The position numbers and the translations under genes were made by a program. The notes beneath the pieces are model-generated. The model saw only the letters and a program-made list of their open reading frames with translations. It was not told where the DNA came from and ran no database searches. 64,000 nucleotides of DNA from NCBI GenBank assembly GCA_002699025.1, contig PABA01000028.1, positions 16,909 to 80,908 of the forward strand, in the 5' to 3' direction. Shown here piece by piece: positions 37,117 through 51,609 of this stretch (position 1 is its first letter; every line of letters starts with the position of its first letter). This DNA is from Sandaracinus sp. (GTDB taxonomy: Bacteria; Myxococcota_A; Polyangia; Polyangiales; Houyiibacteriaceae).

Positions 37117-37878
37117 TCAGCAGCCGCCGTTCTCGAGGCATTGGACGTGCTGCGTCTTCACCTTGAAGTGATCCTCACCGACCCCTTCGCAGCGGTAGGC
37201 GGTGAGGTGGTTGCTCCACTGAGTGGACTGGCATCCGTGGTCGTAACCGCCGGTGCTCGTGTAGGACCAGGTGCTGTGCGGGGCGACGACGCCGTCGTCG
37301 TTGCCCGGGAGCAGAGCGTGGGTCGCGCCGGCGCCACAGCCCCAGCACCAGCCATCACCGCCGACGTTGTAGACGCTCACCGGGACGGCGTTGTGGTTGA
37401 AGCCGGGGCGGCGGTGGACGCTCGGGCTGACCTCGTCGGCGAGGTCGCAGCCGCCGAAGAGCTCGGACATCCAGCCGAGGTTGGCGAGCTCGCTGCCGCC
37501 CTGGTTGCCGGCCGTGGTGAAGACCCAGGCGATCTTCCAGCGGTTTCCGTAGACGCTCAGGGCCTCGGTCGTGACGGCGCCGCCGTTCGAGTAGGCCATC
37601 AGGTAGCACCAGTTGGTGCCCATGCAGTGCTGGTCGAGCGTGTTCTTGAGGTCGTTGACCGCCGCGGCCTGGTCGCTCCGCTGGTCGACCCAGGCGTCCA
37701 CGTGCTGGTTGATCCACGAGAGGTTCGCGTTGCGCGGCGTGCTGCCCTTGCTCGAGCCGTCGAGCCAATGGGTGCTGCCCAGCCCGTTCACGTAGACCAT
37801 CGTCTGCGCCGAGGCCTCCCCGGCCACGCCGAGCAGGACCACCACCGCACCCAGGAGAATCGTCAGCCGCGTCATCAT
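37117..37878 (-). CDS. Secreted alpha/beta-hydrolase-like protein
   Basis: 253 residues. The signal peptide (TRLTILLGAVVVLLGVAGEA, then SAQ) starts at ATG 37878 (37875 also possible). The nucleophile elbow looks like MAYSNGGAV, a variant of GXSXG. An Asp in PGNDDGVV and a His in GYDHGCQ could complete a triad. Six or more Cys (HCMGTNWCY, GGCDLAD, GWCWGCG, CLENGGC) suggest disulfides for an extracellular enzyme. The gene and its leader use more A/T than neighbours. Esterase or lipase activity is inferred only. Confidence 0.65.
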   Translation of the reverse strand: MMTRLTILLGAVVVLLGVAGEASAQTMVYVNGLGSTHWLDGSSKGSTPRNANLSWINQHVDAWVDQRSDQAAAVNDLKNTLDQHCMGTNWCYLMAYSNGGAVTTEALSVYGNRWKIAWVFTTAGNQGGSELANLGWMSELFGGCDLADEVSPSVHRRPGFNHNAVPVSVYNVGGDGWCWGCGAGATHALLPGNDDGVVAPHSTWSYTSTGGYDHGCQSTQWSNHLTAYRCEGVGEDHFKVKTQHVQCLENGGC

Positions 37879-38028
37879 GGCCGATGGAAAGAGCACCGCG
37901 CGTGCCACACGAAAAGGCCAATGATTTCGATGCTGCGCGATCGTGGTGCCCAAAATGAGGACACGCGCTCCGTTCAAATATCGATCAATCGCTCAGATAC
38001 CGAACACGTCTCCGTCGGCCACCTCCGA

Positions 38029-38072
38029 CACGAAGACGCCCGACCACCGAACGGTGACCGGGCGTCGTGTGG
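38029..38072 (-). terminator. secA: Terminator of secA
   Basis: CACGAAGACGCCCGACCACCG can pair with CGGTGACCGGGCGTCGTG across small mismatches, ~20 bases beyond the secA stop. GC stem, no T tract. Confidence 0.6.
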
Positions 38073-38092
38073 GGGGAGCTCGGGGTCTGGGC

Positions 38093-41290
<3,198 letters not shown>

Positions 41291-41334
41291 GCGGTCTTCG
41301 CCTTCTCGCTTCGTCTGCTCGCTGCTGCTGCGTG

Positions 41335-41385
41335 TGTGCTGGCTGCGTGTGCTGGCTGCGTGTGCTGGCTGCTGTGCTGGCTGCG
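41335..41385. repeat. 13-bp tandem repeat in the secA leader
   Basis: Four consecutive copies of TGTGCTGGCTGCG, one lacking a base, lie ~45 bases upstream of the secA ATG and inside its predicted 5' leader. The frame is open through part of it from 41440, but 13-base periodicity argues against coding. Confidence 0.7.
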
Positions 41386-41506
41386 TGTGCTCGCGCCGGG
41401 GCTCGTGCTGGAGGGACGGCGCGCCGGCGGTGGCGAGCACGGCCCCCCGGGCCCACCGAGCGGGGCGCGCGGCCGGGCGGCGGCCGCGGGCCGGGGAACG
41501 GGCGGC

Positions 41507-41535
41507 AATCTAAGTCGAGGCGCCAGTGAGCGCAA
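41507..41535 (-). promoter_or_regulatory. secA: Probable secA promoter
   Basis: On the minus strand TTGCGC (-35, 41530-41535) and TAGATT (-10, 41507-41512) are 17 bases apart. The -10 matches 4 of 6 and the -35 3 of 6. A ~210-base leader results, containing the 13-base repeats. Confidence 0.45.
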
Positions 41536-41545
41536 CGCGCTGCAA

Positions 41546-43447
41546 TTACAGGCAACCGCGGGACAACACGAGGAGCGCGACGACGCCGAAGGCGGCCCAG
41601 ACGAGGGCGCCGTAGCCCCAGGGCGCGAGGGCGCGGCGGGCCGGTGGGGGCGGGGTGTCGTCGCCTTCGTGGGCCGCCGCGAGGAGCTGGCGGGCCTCGC
41701 GGCTGGCCATGCGCCCGCGCCGGACGACCACCACGGCGACGAAGAGCCCGGCGAGCACGATCAGCGCGGCGGCCCAGCGGCGGCGACCGCTCTGGACGTC
41801 GTGGAGGCCGACGTTCTCCTGGGCGGCGCCGGAGGTGGCGTGGGGCGGGACGACGAGCTCGAGCTCGCCGGCGGCGAGGAGGAAGCGGGCGAGGCGATCG
41901 GGGGCGCAGCCGACGGGGCACTCGAGCGGGCCGTCGCGGAGGCGGAGGGCGAGCGGATCGGCCCACTCGCCCTGGCGTGGGTGGCGCGCGAGGGCGTCGA
42001 GGGCGGCGGCCGGATCGGTGTCGGCGGCCGGGTGGACGAAGAGGAGGCGGACCGCGGCGTGGTCCGTGGCGAAGGGGTCGCGGCGGACCTCGACGCGCCA
42101 GAGGCCGGGGCGATCGAGGGGTCGCGCGAGGGGAGCGGCGGCGGGGGCGCGGGTCGCGGTGTGGACCCATTGGCCCTCGTGGAAGAGGTCGACGACGACG
42201 GTGGAGCGGTCCGGGTCGCGGGGGGTGACCTGGAGGAGCGGCCGGGCGCCGGGCGGGAGGAGCGCGGGCTCGGTGGTCTCGGTGCGGGCGTCGGCTGCGG
42301 TGGCCTCCGAGCGCGCGAGGCGGATGGCCGGGGCGGCCAGGCCCATGGGCAGGCGGACGCGGCGGGGGCCGACGGGGACGCCATGGCGCCAGGCGTGGAG
42401 CTCGGCGACGGCCTCGTTGCCGGTGGCGTGGAGGGGACAGCGGAGGACGCCGACGGAGGCGGGCGTCGCGTCGCACTCGGTGGGGTCGGCCCCGTCTTCC
42501 GCCCGAGCGACGGCCCCAGCGTCGATCGTGGCTCGGGCTCCCGCTCGCGCCTCGGCCGGAGCTTCCTCTTCGGCGGACGCGGAGGCTCGGGCTCGAGCTT
42601 CCGCTTCGGCTGGGGCTCGGCCTCCGGCTTCCGCTTCGGCTGGAGCGGGGGCTGCGGCTGCGGCTTCTGCTTCGGCTTCGGCTCGGGCTTCCGCTTCGGC
42701 TGAAGCTCGAGCTGGGGCTCTGGCTCGAGCTTCCGCTTCGGCTGCGGCCTCCGCTTCGGCTGGAGCTCGCGCGCCCTCCGTCGCCGCCTCGCCCTCGCCC
42801 TCCACCCCGGGGCCCCGCTGCTCGGGTTCGACCGCCGCGCTCTCCCCGATCGACACCCCCGCCGCCGGCTCGCCCACCCACACGAGCAGCTCGCAGGCGA
42901 CCGGGATCGAGCAGTCCCCACCGACCACGCGCGCGTCCAGCTCCGAAGGCGGCGCCACGCCGCTCACCTCCTCGAGCGCCCAGCGCTGCAGATCGGTCTG
43001 CAGGCGACCGCGGCGCGCCGGAGCGGCCGGCGCCGCCTCCACCTCGAGGCGCCGGGCCACCCTCACCTCCCGCTCCCCGACGTGCGCGTGCGCGACGAGG
43101 CGATGGGTGCCGAGCCCGGCCTCCTCCGGCAGCAGGATCACGCCCTCCATGCGCGGGGGCTCGCCGACCGGCTCGAGGCGCGTCTCGGCCAGCACGGTCC
43201 CCCCTTCGTCCTCGAGGCGAAGCGCGACGGGCTCGGCCAGCGCGCGGGGGATCTCCTCACGGAGGTCGAAGAGGTACGCGCGCAACGGCAGGGGCTGGCC
43301 CGGCGCCGCCCGGACCGGCGCGAGGAGCTGCAGATCGCGGGTCGCGCTCCCCCGCTCGGAGACGAGCACGGCGATGAAGATCAGCGCCACTGCCGCGGGG
43401 ATGAGCACCCGGATGAGCAGGTCGCGCGGCGGCTGGGGAGCGGTCAT
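41546..43447 (-). CDS. Membrane protein with Ala/Glu low-complexity insert
   Basis: 633 residues. N-terminal helix LLIRVLIPAAVALIFIAVLV (~10-29), beta-rich domain (LQLLAPVRAAPGQPLPLRAY; ARRLEVEAAPAAP), then a ~100-residue block of AEAEARA-type repeats (residues ~210-310). A second beta domain and two C-terminal helices (WAAALIVLAGLFVAVVVV; YGALVWAAFGVVALLVL) follow. The insert looks like an expanded minisatellite in frame (GCYTCSGCY on the plus strand). No catalytic motif recognised. Divergent from fur. Confidence 0.72.
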   Translation of the reverse strand: MTAPQPPRDLLIRVLIPAAVALIFIAVLVSERGSATRDLQLLAPVRAAPGQPLPLRAYLFDLREEIPRALAEPVALRLEDEGGTVLAETRLEPVGEPPRMEGVILLPEEAGLGTHRLVAHAHVGEREVRVARRLEVEAAPAAPARRGRLQTDLQRWALEEVSGVAPPSELDARVVGGDCSIPVACELLVWVGEPAAGVSIGESAAVEPEQRGPGVEGEGEAATEGARAPAEAEAAAEAEARARAPARASAEAEARAEAEAEAAAAAPAPAEAEAGGRAPAEAEARARASASAEEEAPAEARAGARATIDAGAVARAEDGADPTECDATPASVGVLRCPLHATGNEAVAELHAWRHGVPVGPRRVRLPMGLAAPAIRLARSEATAADARTETTEPALLPPGARPLLQVTPRDPDRSTVVVDLFHEGQWVHTATRAPAAAPLARPLDRPGLWRVEVRRDPFATDHAAVRLLFVHPAADTDPAAALDALARHPRQGEWADPLALRLRDGPLECPVGCAPDRLARFLLAAGELELVVPPHATSGAAQENVGLHDVQSGRRRWAAALIVLAGLFVAVVVVRRGRMASREARQLLAAAHEGDDTPPPPARRALAPWGYGALVWAAFGVVALLVLSRGCL

Positions 43448-43781
43448 GGTGAGCCGGGGATGGACGAGGGCGGCATGCTACCTTAGAGACCTTCCTCACG
43501 GCCGCGTTCCCGCGGCTCGGCGTCGCTCGGCCAGGCACGTTCCGAAACCCACGACCCGAAACCCACGACCTGAACCCAGGTTCCGAACCCTACGTTACGA
43601 AACGTCGCCACCGCGAGGCGCGACGGGTCGAAGCCTCGAACCGAGGCCCAGCCGCCCGAGGCCGCCCGAAACCCAGCCGCCCGAAACCCAGCCGCCCGAA
43701 ACCAGCCGCCCGAAGCCGAGTGAGAGCGGCCGAGCGAACCGAGAGCGACAGACCGCGAGACCGAGAGCGAAAGAGCGCGAG
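43448..43781. repeat. fur upstream spacer with 14-15-bp tandem repeats
   Basis: 334 bases. CCGAAACCCACGAC occurs at 43542-43555 and 43556-43569, with a third degraded copy after. A 15-base unit CCGCCCGAAACCCAG recurs three or four times at ~43648-43720. No Fur box (19-base palindrome) stands out. The fur promoter must lie here but is masked by repeats. Confidence 0.65.
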
Positions 43782-44273
43782 ATGGGGGTCACCAGCACCG
43801 TGGAAGAGAACGCCGAGAGCGTCGACGAAGAGGTCCTCGAAGAGCTGAACGAGAAGCTCAGCGTCTACATGGACAAGAACGGGCTCCGCTCCACCTCCCA
43901 GCGGCGCGTCGTGACCGACGTCTTCTTCCGCTCCACGGGGCACCTCAGCATCGAGGAGCTCCTGGCGATGGTGCGCGAGCGGGACCCGAAGATCGGCTAC
44001 GCGACCGTCTACCGCACGCTGAAGCTGCTCAAGGACTGCGGCATCGCCTACGAGCGCCACTTCGGCGATGGCGTGAGCCGCTACGAGATCGCCCTCGAGG
44101 ACGAGCACCACGACCACCTGATCTGCCTCGAGTGCGGGAAGATCGTGGAGTTCGAGAACGACGAGATCGAGCGGCTCCAGGACGAGCTCGCCAAGAAGCA
44201 CGACTTCACGCTGAAGCGGCACACGCACGAGCTCTATGGAGTGTGCGGGCGCTGCCGCGGCAAGAAGAACTGA
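43782..44273 (+). CDS. fur: Fur-family iron-responsive regulator
   Basis: 163 residues. Winged helix: NGLRSTSQRRVVTDVFFRST, then IEELLAMVRERDPKIGYATV, and YRTLKLLKDCGIAY. The dimerisation/metal part has DEHHDHLICLECGKIVEF, giving the His-rich site and first CXXC; YGVCGRCRG gives the second CXXC for structural zinc. Placed as Fur rather than PerR or Zur from the HHDH pattern, with moderate certainty. ATG 43782. Convergent with hppA, with a terminator after it. Confidence 0.9.
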   Translation: MGVTSTVEENAESVDEEVLEELNEKLSVYMDKNGLRSTSQRRVVTDVFFRSTGHLSIEELLAMVRERDPKIGYATVYRTLKLLKDCGIAYERHFGDGVSRYEIALEDEHHDHLICLECGKIVEFENDEIERLQDELAKKHDFTLKRHTHELYGVCGRCRGKKN

Positions 44274-44280
44274 GCCTGGC

Positions 44281-44306
44281 GGCCCGCCCCGACCGGCGGG
44301 CGGGCC
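44281..44306 (+). terminator. fur: Terminator of fur
   Basis: GGCCCGCC (44281-44288) pairs with GGCGGGCC (44299-44306) directly after the stop at 44273. Confidence 0.6.
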
Positions 44307-44313
44307 CTCACGA

Positions 44314-44615
44314 TGGCGCGCACCTCGTGGGTGCCGGAAGCGCGGTCCGGCGCGGCGCCCGCTCGGTGCCGCGTGGCGACCCGAACGCGGCGAGGCCGCT
44401 TCGCGAGGCGCGCACCTCGGGTGAGCCGGGAGAGCGCGGACCGGCGCGCTGCTCGCTCGGGGCGGCGCGCGACCCGAACGCGACGAGGCCGCCTCCCGGG
44501 GGAAGCGGCCTCGTCATGGGAGCTCGGCTCGCCCATCTCGGGCGGTCCGAGGGCTGGGCTGGGCGCGGGGTCCCCGAACGCGACGAGGCCGCCTCCCGGG
44601 GGAAGCGGCCTCGTC
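44314..44615. repeat. Degenerate 93-100-bp tandem repeat between fur and hppA
   Basis: Three units aligned on CCCGAACGCG(A/G)CGAGGCCGC at 44380, 44473 and 44573. The first two also share GGCGCGCACCTCG at their heads. The last two end in near-identical hairpins (GACGAGGCCGC paired with GCGGCCTCGTC at 44482-44515 and 44582-44615), 100 bases apart. Confidence 0.75.
44582..44615 (-). terminator. hppA: Terminator of hppA (duplicated at 44482-44515)
   Basis: Perfect 11-base-pair stem GACGAGGCCGC/GCGGCCTCGTC, ~20 bases from the hppA stop, with a second copy 100 bases further on. Two in series would block read-through into fur. Confidence 0.7.
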
Positions 44616-44633
44616 GCAGGAGCTCGGCTCGCC

Positions 44634-46763
<2,130 letters not shown>

Positions 46764-46869
46764 CGAGAAACCTCGTGGCGTTCGGCGGGCCGTCGGGGCC
46801 CGCGACGCGGAGCCGGCTGGGACTCGGGTTGCGCCGGCGGGCGCGTGTTTACAGGAATTCTCGGCAGGG

Positions 46870-47802
46870 TCAACCGGAGGCGCGGTGCTCGGCGATGGCG
46901 GCGCGCGCGGCCTCCAGGTCGTCCGGCCCCTCCACGTTCACGCGGGCCGCGCCCTTCTCGATGCGCCGGATGAGCCCGGAGAGCACCTTGCCCGGCCCGA
47001 CCTCGACGAAGAGGGTCACGCCGGCCTCGACCATGTGGCGGACGGTCTCCTCCCAGCGGACGGCTCGGCTCACCTGCCGCACGAGGGCCTCGCGGGCCGC
47101 TTCGCCGCTCGCCGCGGGGGCGGCGTCGACGTTCACGTAGACCGGGAAGGCCGGCTCGGAGAACGAGACGGCGGCGAGGTCCGGCGCGAGGCACTCCTCG
47201 GCGGGCTTCATCAGGCTCGAGTGGAAGGGGGCGCTCACGGGGAGCGGCATGGCCCGGGCGCCCTCCCCCTTCAGCGCCTCGCTCGCGGCGGCGACGGGAC
47301 CGGCCGCGCCGGCGATCACGATCTGCTGGGGCGAGTTGTAGTTCACGGCCTCGACGACGCCCTCGGTCTCGGCGCAGACGCGCTCGACGGTCTCGCGGGA
47401 GGCCTTCATGACGGCGGCCATGGCGCCCTCGCCGACCGGGACGGCCTCCTGCATGTACTGGCCGCGCCGCCGGACGAGGCGCACGGCGTCCTCGAAGGCG
47501 ATCGTGCCGGCAGCCACGTGGGCGGAGTACTCGCCGAGGCTGTGGCCGGCGGTGACGTCCGGCGCCTCGCCGAGGGCCCGGTAGAGCGCGATCGAGGTGG
47601 TCACGACGGCCGGCTGGGTGTTCGCCGTGAGCTTCAGCTGCTCCTCGGGCCCCTCGAAGCAGAGCGCCGAGAGGCTCTCGCCGAGCGCCTCGTCGGCGGC
47701 GGCGAAGACCGCCCGAGCCGCCTCGTCGGCCTCGTGGATGGCCTGGCCCATCCCCACCTTCTGGCTGCCCTGCCCCGGAAAGACGAACGCCACCTTGCCC
47801 AT
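46870..47802 (-). CDS. fabD: Malonyl-CoA:ACP transacylase
   Basis: Loads malonate onto acyl carrier protein, 310 residues. [19 protein letters not shown] starts at 47802 after [18 protein letters not shown] (86-94) holds catalytic Ser 88. The His lies in [14 protein letters not shown] and the Gln pair in VFPGQGSQ and [12 protein letters not shown]. Stands apart from other fab genes here; could also serve a polyketide synthase. hppA follows on the same strand ~100 bases on. Confidence 0.95.
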   Translation of the reverse strand: MGKVAFVFPGQGSQKVGMGQAIHEADEAARAVFAAADEALGESLSALCFEGPEEQLKLTANTQPAVVTTSIALYRALGEAPDVTAGHSLGEYSAHVAAGTIAFEDAVRLVRRRGQYMQEAVPVGEGAMAAVMKASRETVERVCAETEGVVEAVNYNSPQQIVIAGAAGPVAAASEALKGEGARAMPLPVSAPFHSSLMKPAEECLAPDLAAVSFSEPAFPVYVNVDAAPAASGEAAREALVRQVSRAVRWEETVRHMVEAGVTLFVEVGPGKVLSGLIRRIEKGAARVNVEGPDDLEAARAAIAEHRASG

Positions 47803-47945
47803 GGTTCCTCCTCCGGCCGCGCGCGACGGCGCCGGCCCGCAGCCGCGTCGTAGCACAGGGGGCGGCCCGAGCGACGTTCGGCGAAGGCGGCGCGGCGCGC
47901 CCGCGCTTCTGGCCCCGGATGGGGACGCTGAAGTAGGATCCGGGC

Positions 47946-49184
47946 GTGGCCCACTCCGACGGCGATGCCCCCGAAGTCCAGGTGCGCCCGGACGGGTCCG
48001 TGCAGCCCGACGACGCGGCGCGGGAGACGCTGGGTCGGCGCGCCGGGCGCTTCGGCCTGGTGGTCGACCTGCACGGGCTGCTCGTGCTGCGCGGAGAGCA
48101 CGCGCCGCGGGTCCAGATGGCGGGAGAGATCCTCAACCGCATGACCGTGATGGAGGTGGTGAACGTCATCGCGACCTCCAACTGGCGCGGGCGGCTGCAC
48201 ATCGTCGGGCCGGAGAACTCGCGCTCGCTGGAGCTCGACCAGGGCGCCCTGAAGGGGGCGCGCAGCGACGCCTCCGCCGATCGGCTGGGCGAGGTGCTCT
48301 TCCGGGCCGGCGTGCTGACGCGCGAACAGGTGCGGGAGATCGCGCAGGACGCCGGCAACAAGCGCTTCGGCGAGCTCGCCGTGGAGCGCGGGTGGATCGA
48401 CGCGCAGACGCTCTACCAGCACCTCCAGGGGCAGGTGGAGGAGATCTTCTTCGCGAGCCTCCTCGTCGCCGAGGGTCACTTCGCGTTCGTGGTGGGGGAC
48501 GAAGAAGAGGAGGAGGAGCTCGGCACGACCGTGCACCTCCCGGTGCAGGCGCTCCTCATGGAGGGCGTGCAGCGCATCGACGAGATGGCGCTCTTCCGGG
48601 ACAAGATCCCTTCGATGCAGCTCTGCCCGGTCCCCCAGCCGGACGTGCCGGCGCCGCCAAAGCAGGACGAGGACACCCGGCGCGTGCTCGCGGCCTGTGA
48701 CGGGGACCGGACCATCGACGACCTCGCGCGGGTGACGGGGCTCGGCGAGTTCGGGGCGACCAAGGCCGTCTACCACCTGCTCCAGACGAAGCAGGTCGTG
48801 CTCCAGTCCCCGCGGAAGGTCGACCCGGACCAGGTGCGGCAGCTCGTGGGGCGCTTCAACGAGGTGCTCCAGGACATCTTCGTCGCGGTGGCGACCTACG
48901 GCGGGCTCGAGCAGACGCGGGCGACGCTGGACGCCTGGATCCAGGGGAGCGGCTATGGCCCCTACTTCGGGGGCGGCGTGGACGACCTCGGCGCCATCGA
49001 CCCGGATCACGTGGCGAAGGCGCTCGAGGGGGTGGACACGGAGCATCCGCTCGAGGCGCTCCACCAGGCGCTCCACGAGCTGGCGGCGTTCGCGCTCTTC
49101 AGCGCGACGACGACCCTGCCGCGCGATCAGGAGCTGGCGCTCGCGCGGGACGTGAACGCGCGGCTCAAGGCCGTGCGGCTGTAG
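47946..49184 (+). CDS. DUF4388 (PATAN) domain protein
   Basis: 412 residues, starting GTG 47946. Residues ~60-180: QMAGEILNRMTVMEVVNVIA and TSNWRGRLHIVGPENSRSLE match the DUF4388 pattern. The LGEVLFRAGVLTREQ and RFGELAVERGWI repeats that follow are usual for PATAN proteins. A winged-helix-like part (DDLARVTGLGEFGATKAVYH; LLQTKQVVLQSP) occupies ~260-300. Myxobacteria have many such proteins linked to gliding or signalling. Divergent from fabD; its last codons are inside a 103-base tandem repeat. Confidence 0.8.
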   Translation: MAHSDGDAPEVQVRPDGSVQPDDAARETLGRRAGRFGLVVDLHGLLVLRGEHAPRVQMAGEILNRMTVMEVVNVIATSNWRGRLHIVGPENSRSLELDQGALKGARSDASADRLGEVLFRAGVLTREQVREIAQDAGNKRFGELAVERGWIDAQTLYQHLQGQVEEIFFASLLVAEGHFAFVVGDEEEEEELGTTVHLPVQALLMEGVQRIDEMALFRDKIPSMQLCPVPQPDVPAPPKQDEDTRRVLAACDGDRTIDDLARVTGLGEFGATKAVYHLLQTKQVVLQSPRKVDPDQVRQLVGRFNEVLQDIFVAVATYGGLEQTRATLDAWIQGSGYGPYFGGGVDDLGAIDPDHVAKALEGVDTEHPLEALHQALHELAAFALFSATTTLPRDQELALARDVNARLKAVRL

Positions 49185-49379
49185 CAGACCGTGCAGCGCG
49201 TCGGCGCTCCCGTGGCGCGGCCGAGCCGGGCTCGTCGTCGGGCATCGGGCTTCGCGCGCCGGGACGCCGGAGGCCCTGCGGCTGTAGCAGACCATGCAGC
49301 GCGTCGGCGCTCCCGGAGCGCGGCCGAGCCGGGCTCGTCGTCGGGCATCGGGCTTCGCGCGCCGGTACGCCGGAGGCCC
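49174..49379. repeat. 103-bp tandem duplication after the DUF4388 gene
   Basis: Two units, 49174-49276 and 49277-49379, differ at only a few positions (for example GACCGTGC versus GACCATGC and GGGACG versus GGTACG). The first unit contains the last codons and TAG of the DUF4388 gene. Each shares GTCGTCGGGCATCGGGCTTC and other GC-rich sequence. No open frame with a ribosome-binding site. Confidence 0.85.
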
Positions 49380-49417
49380 TGCGCGGAGCGGCCCGGGCGG
49401 GGTATCCTCCCCCGGCC

Positions 49418-50629
49418 GTGGGGGAAGAGGGTTCGGAGCGCGCGTCGGGGCGCGGGCGGGAGGGAGCGAGCGCCGGTGACGAACGGGCGGCGCTCGAGGC
49501 GGAGGTGCGACGGCTCCGGGACGAGAACCGGGCGCTGAGCAAGGCCGTGCGCCTCCTGCATCGGGTCGCGCGGCTCGTGCGGGCGAGCAGCGAACGGGAC
49601 GCGACGGTCTACGCGATCCTCACGGGGACCACGGCCGGCGTCGGGCTCGGCTTCAACCGCGCCATGCTCTTCGAGGCGGCGCGCGACGGGCGCACGCTCC
49701 ACGGCGTCGGCGGGGTCGGTCCGCGGGATCGCGCGGAGGCGGACCGGGTGTGGCGCTCGATCCGCGAGGAGGCGCCGGAGCTCGAGCACCTCTACGAGAT
49801 CGGCCTGGCCAAGCGCGACGAGGAGGCGCCGCTCGATCGGCGCGTCCGGGAGCTGAGCCTCGACGCGGGGGGCGACGATCCGATCGCCCGCGTGTTCCGG
49901 GGCGAGGCGCTGGCCGGCGCGGGCGACGACCTCGGGGGCCTGCTCCACCTGCCGACGGCGGTGGCGGCGCCGCTCCGCGGCGAGGAGGGCGTGCTCGGCG
50001 TGCTCTACGCGGACAACCGCTTCACGGAGCAGGCGCCCGACCCGGTGACGCGCATGGTCTTCTCGCTGGTCGCCGATCACGCCGGGCGCGCCCTCGAGAG
50101 CGCGCGTCGCTTCGAGCGGCTGGCGGAGCGGGCGCGGACGGACGCGCTGACCGGGCTGCCGCACCACGGCGCGCTGATGAAGGCGCTGGCCGACGCGGTC
50201 GAGGCGGCGAAGGCGAGCGGGGAGCCGCTCGGGCTGGTCATGATCGACCTCGACGACTTCAAGGGCGTGAACGACACGCACGGGCACCCGGTGGGGGACG
50301 CGCTGCTGGCGGCCTTCGCGCGGCGGATCCGCGAGGTCACGCGGCGAGGCGAGGAGCCCTTTCGCTACGGGGGCGAGGAGTTCGCGGTGCTGGCGCCCGG
50401 GGCGGGGCCGGCGGCGATCGCGGCGGTGGGCGAGCGGGTGCGGGCGGCGATCGCGGAGGCGCCCTTCGAGCTCGAGGGGCTGCGGCTCGAGGTGCGGTGC
50501 TCGGTGGGCGTGGCGGCGCTGCCGGCGGACGCGCGGGAGGCCGGGGCGCTGGTGGAGGCGGCGGACGCGGCGCTCTACCGGGCGAAGCGCGGCGGGAAGA
50601 ACCGGGTGGAGCGCGCGGGCGAGGGCTGA
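49418..50629 (+). CDS. GAF-GGDEF diguanylate cyclase
   Basis: 403 residues from GTG 49418. A coiled coil (~25-50) precedes a GAF-like sensor (~60-225, LGFNRAMLFEAARDGRTLHG; EGVLGVLYADNRF). The GGDEF domain (~240-400) has DALTGLPHHGALMKALADAV, DLDDFKGVNDTHGHPVGDAL and the active loop YGGEEF. RGEE lies where the inhibitory RXXD I-site would be, so product inhibition may be absent. Makes c-di-GMP. No downstream partner. Confidence 0.9.
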   Translation: MGEEGSERASGRGREGASAGDERAALEAEVRRLRDENRALSKAVRLLHRVARLVRASSERDATVYAILTGTTAGVGLGFNRAMLFEAARDGRTLHGVGGVGPRDRAEADRVWRSIREEAPELEHLYEIGLAKRDEEAPLDRRVRELSLDAGGDDPIARVFRGEALAGAGDDLGGLLHLPTAVAAPLRGEEGVLGVLYADNRFTEQAPDPVTRMVFSLVADHAGRALESARRFERLAERARTDALTGLPHHGALMKALADAVEAAKASGEPLGLVMIDLDDFKGVNDTHGHPVGDALLAAFARRIREVTRRGEEPFRYGGEEFAVLAPGAGPAAIAAVGERVRAAIAEAPFELEGLRLEVRCSVGVAALPADAREAGALVEAADAALYRAKRGGKNRVERAGEG

Positions 50630-50882
50630 GCCAGGCCGCGCACGCCGGGCCCGCTCGAGCTCGGTGGTTGCCGGTCCGCGGACGCCGTCGATCCGCGGTC
50701 GCCGTCCGTGGACGCGAGCGGCGAACGGCATGCGACGGCGGGGATCCGCCGAGACGCGGACGAGGCGGGCGGGTGGACGGTTCGAGCGAGACGGCGAGCG
50801 AGGCCGGTCGAGCGGGCGGAACGACCGGACGGATCGCGGACGACGATTGACACCGGACGGGGGCCGCTTTAGCTCCGTCGAC

Positions 50883-51143
50883 ATGGTCGAGCCGAGCGTG
50901 ATCGAGGAGCGAATCCGGGAGGGCGTCGGCGGCGTCTCCCACCTCGAGGTCAAGGACCTCACCGGCACGAAGGACCACTACGAGGCGGTGATCGTCTCGG
51001 AGGCCTTCGAGGGGAAGTCGCGCGTGGACCAGCAGCGCATGGTCTTCTCCGCGCTCGGCGAGCTCATGGACGGGCCGATCCACGCGCTGACCTTCAAGAC
51101 CTACACGCCCGAGCGCTGGGCGAAGATCGGCGGAGGCGCCTGA
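50883..51143 (+). CDS. bolA: BolA-family protein
   Basis: 86 residues. [40 protein letters not shown] and [16 protein letters not shown] match BolA/IbaG, with the conserved His in GPIHAL. Works with a monothiol glutaredoxin in Fe-S trafficking; grxD follows after 1 base. ATG 50883, although GGACGGGG upstream is only a fair site. Confidence 0.92.
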   Translation: MVEPSVIEERIREGVGGVSHLEVKDLTGTKDHYEAVIVSEAFEGKSRVDQQRMVFSALGELMDGPIHALTFKTYTPERWAKIGGGA

Positions 51144-51144
51144 G

Positions 51145-51498
51145 ATGGCCGAAGCGGAGATGGACCCGGCGCTCCGGGAGCGCATCCAGGGCATCGTGGA
51201 CGCGCACCCGGTCGTGCTCTTCATGAAGGGCTCGCGGCTCTTCCCGCGCTGCGGCTTCTCGGCGACCGTCGTCGAGGTGCTCAAGCGGAGCGGCGTCACG
51301 GCCTTCCACGACGTGGACGTCCTGAAGGACCCGGCCATCCGGCAGGGCATCAAGGAGTTCACGAGCTGGCCGACGATCCCCCAGCTCTACGTGCAGGGGA
51401 AGTTCGTCGGCGGCTGCGACATCGTGCGCGACCTCTACGAGAGCGGAGAGCTCGAAGAGGTCCTCGCGCCGGTGAAGGCCGCGGACGACGCCGGCTGA
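51145..51498 (+). CDS. grxD: Monothiol CGFS glutaredoxin
   Basis: 117 residues. [20 protein letters not shown] holds the CGFS active site that ligates a bridging [2Fe-2S] cluster. [20 protein letters not shown] is the TVP/cis-Pro and GGxD glutathione site. One base after bolA, so the two are co-translated. Fe-S carrier with BolA. Confidence 0.95.
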   Translation: MAEAEMDPALRERIQGIVDAHPVVLFMKGSRLFPRCGFSATVVEVLKRSGVTAFHDVDVLKDPAIRQGIKEFTSWPTIPQLYVQGKFVGGCDIVRDLYESGELEEVLAPVKAADDAG

Positions 51499-51609
51499 GC
51501 GTCGACGCCGCTCCAGGCATCCACCGGCGCCCCGCCCCTGGCGGCGAGCCCGCACCGCCGAACGACGGCCGCTGAATGGCGCCGGGCCAGAGCGGCGAGG
51601 TGAAGCTGC

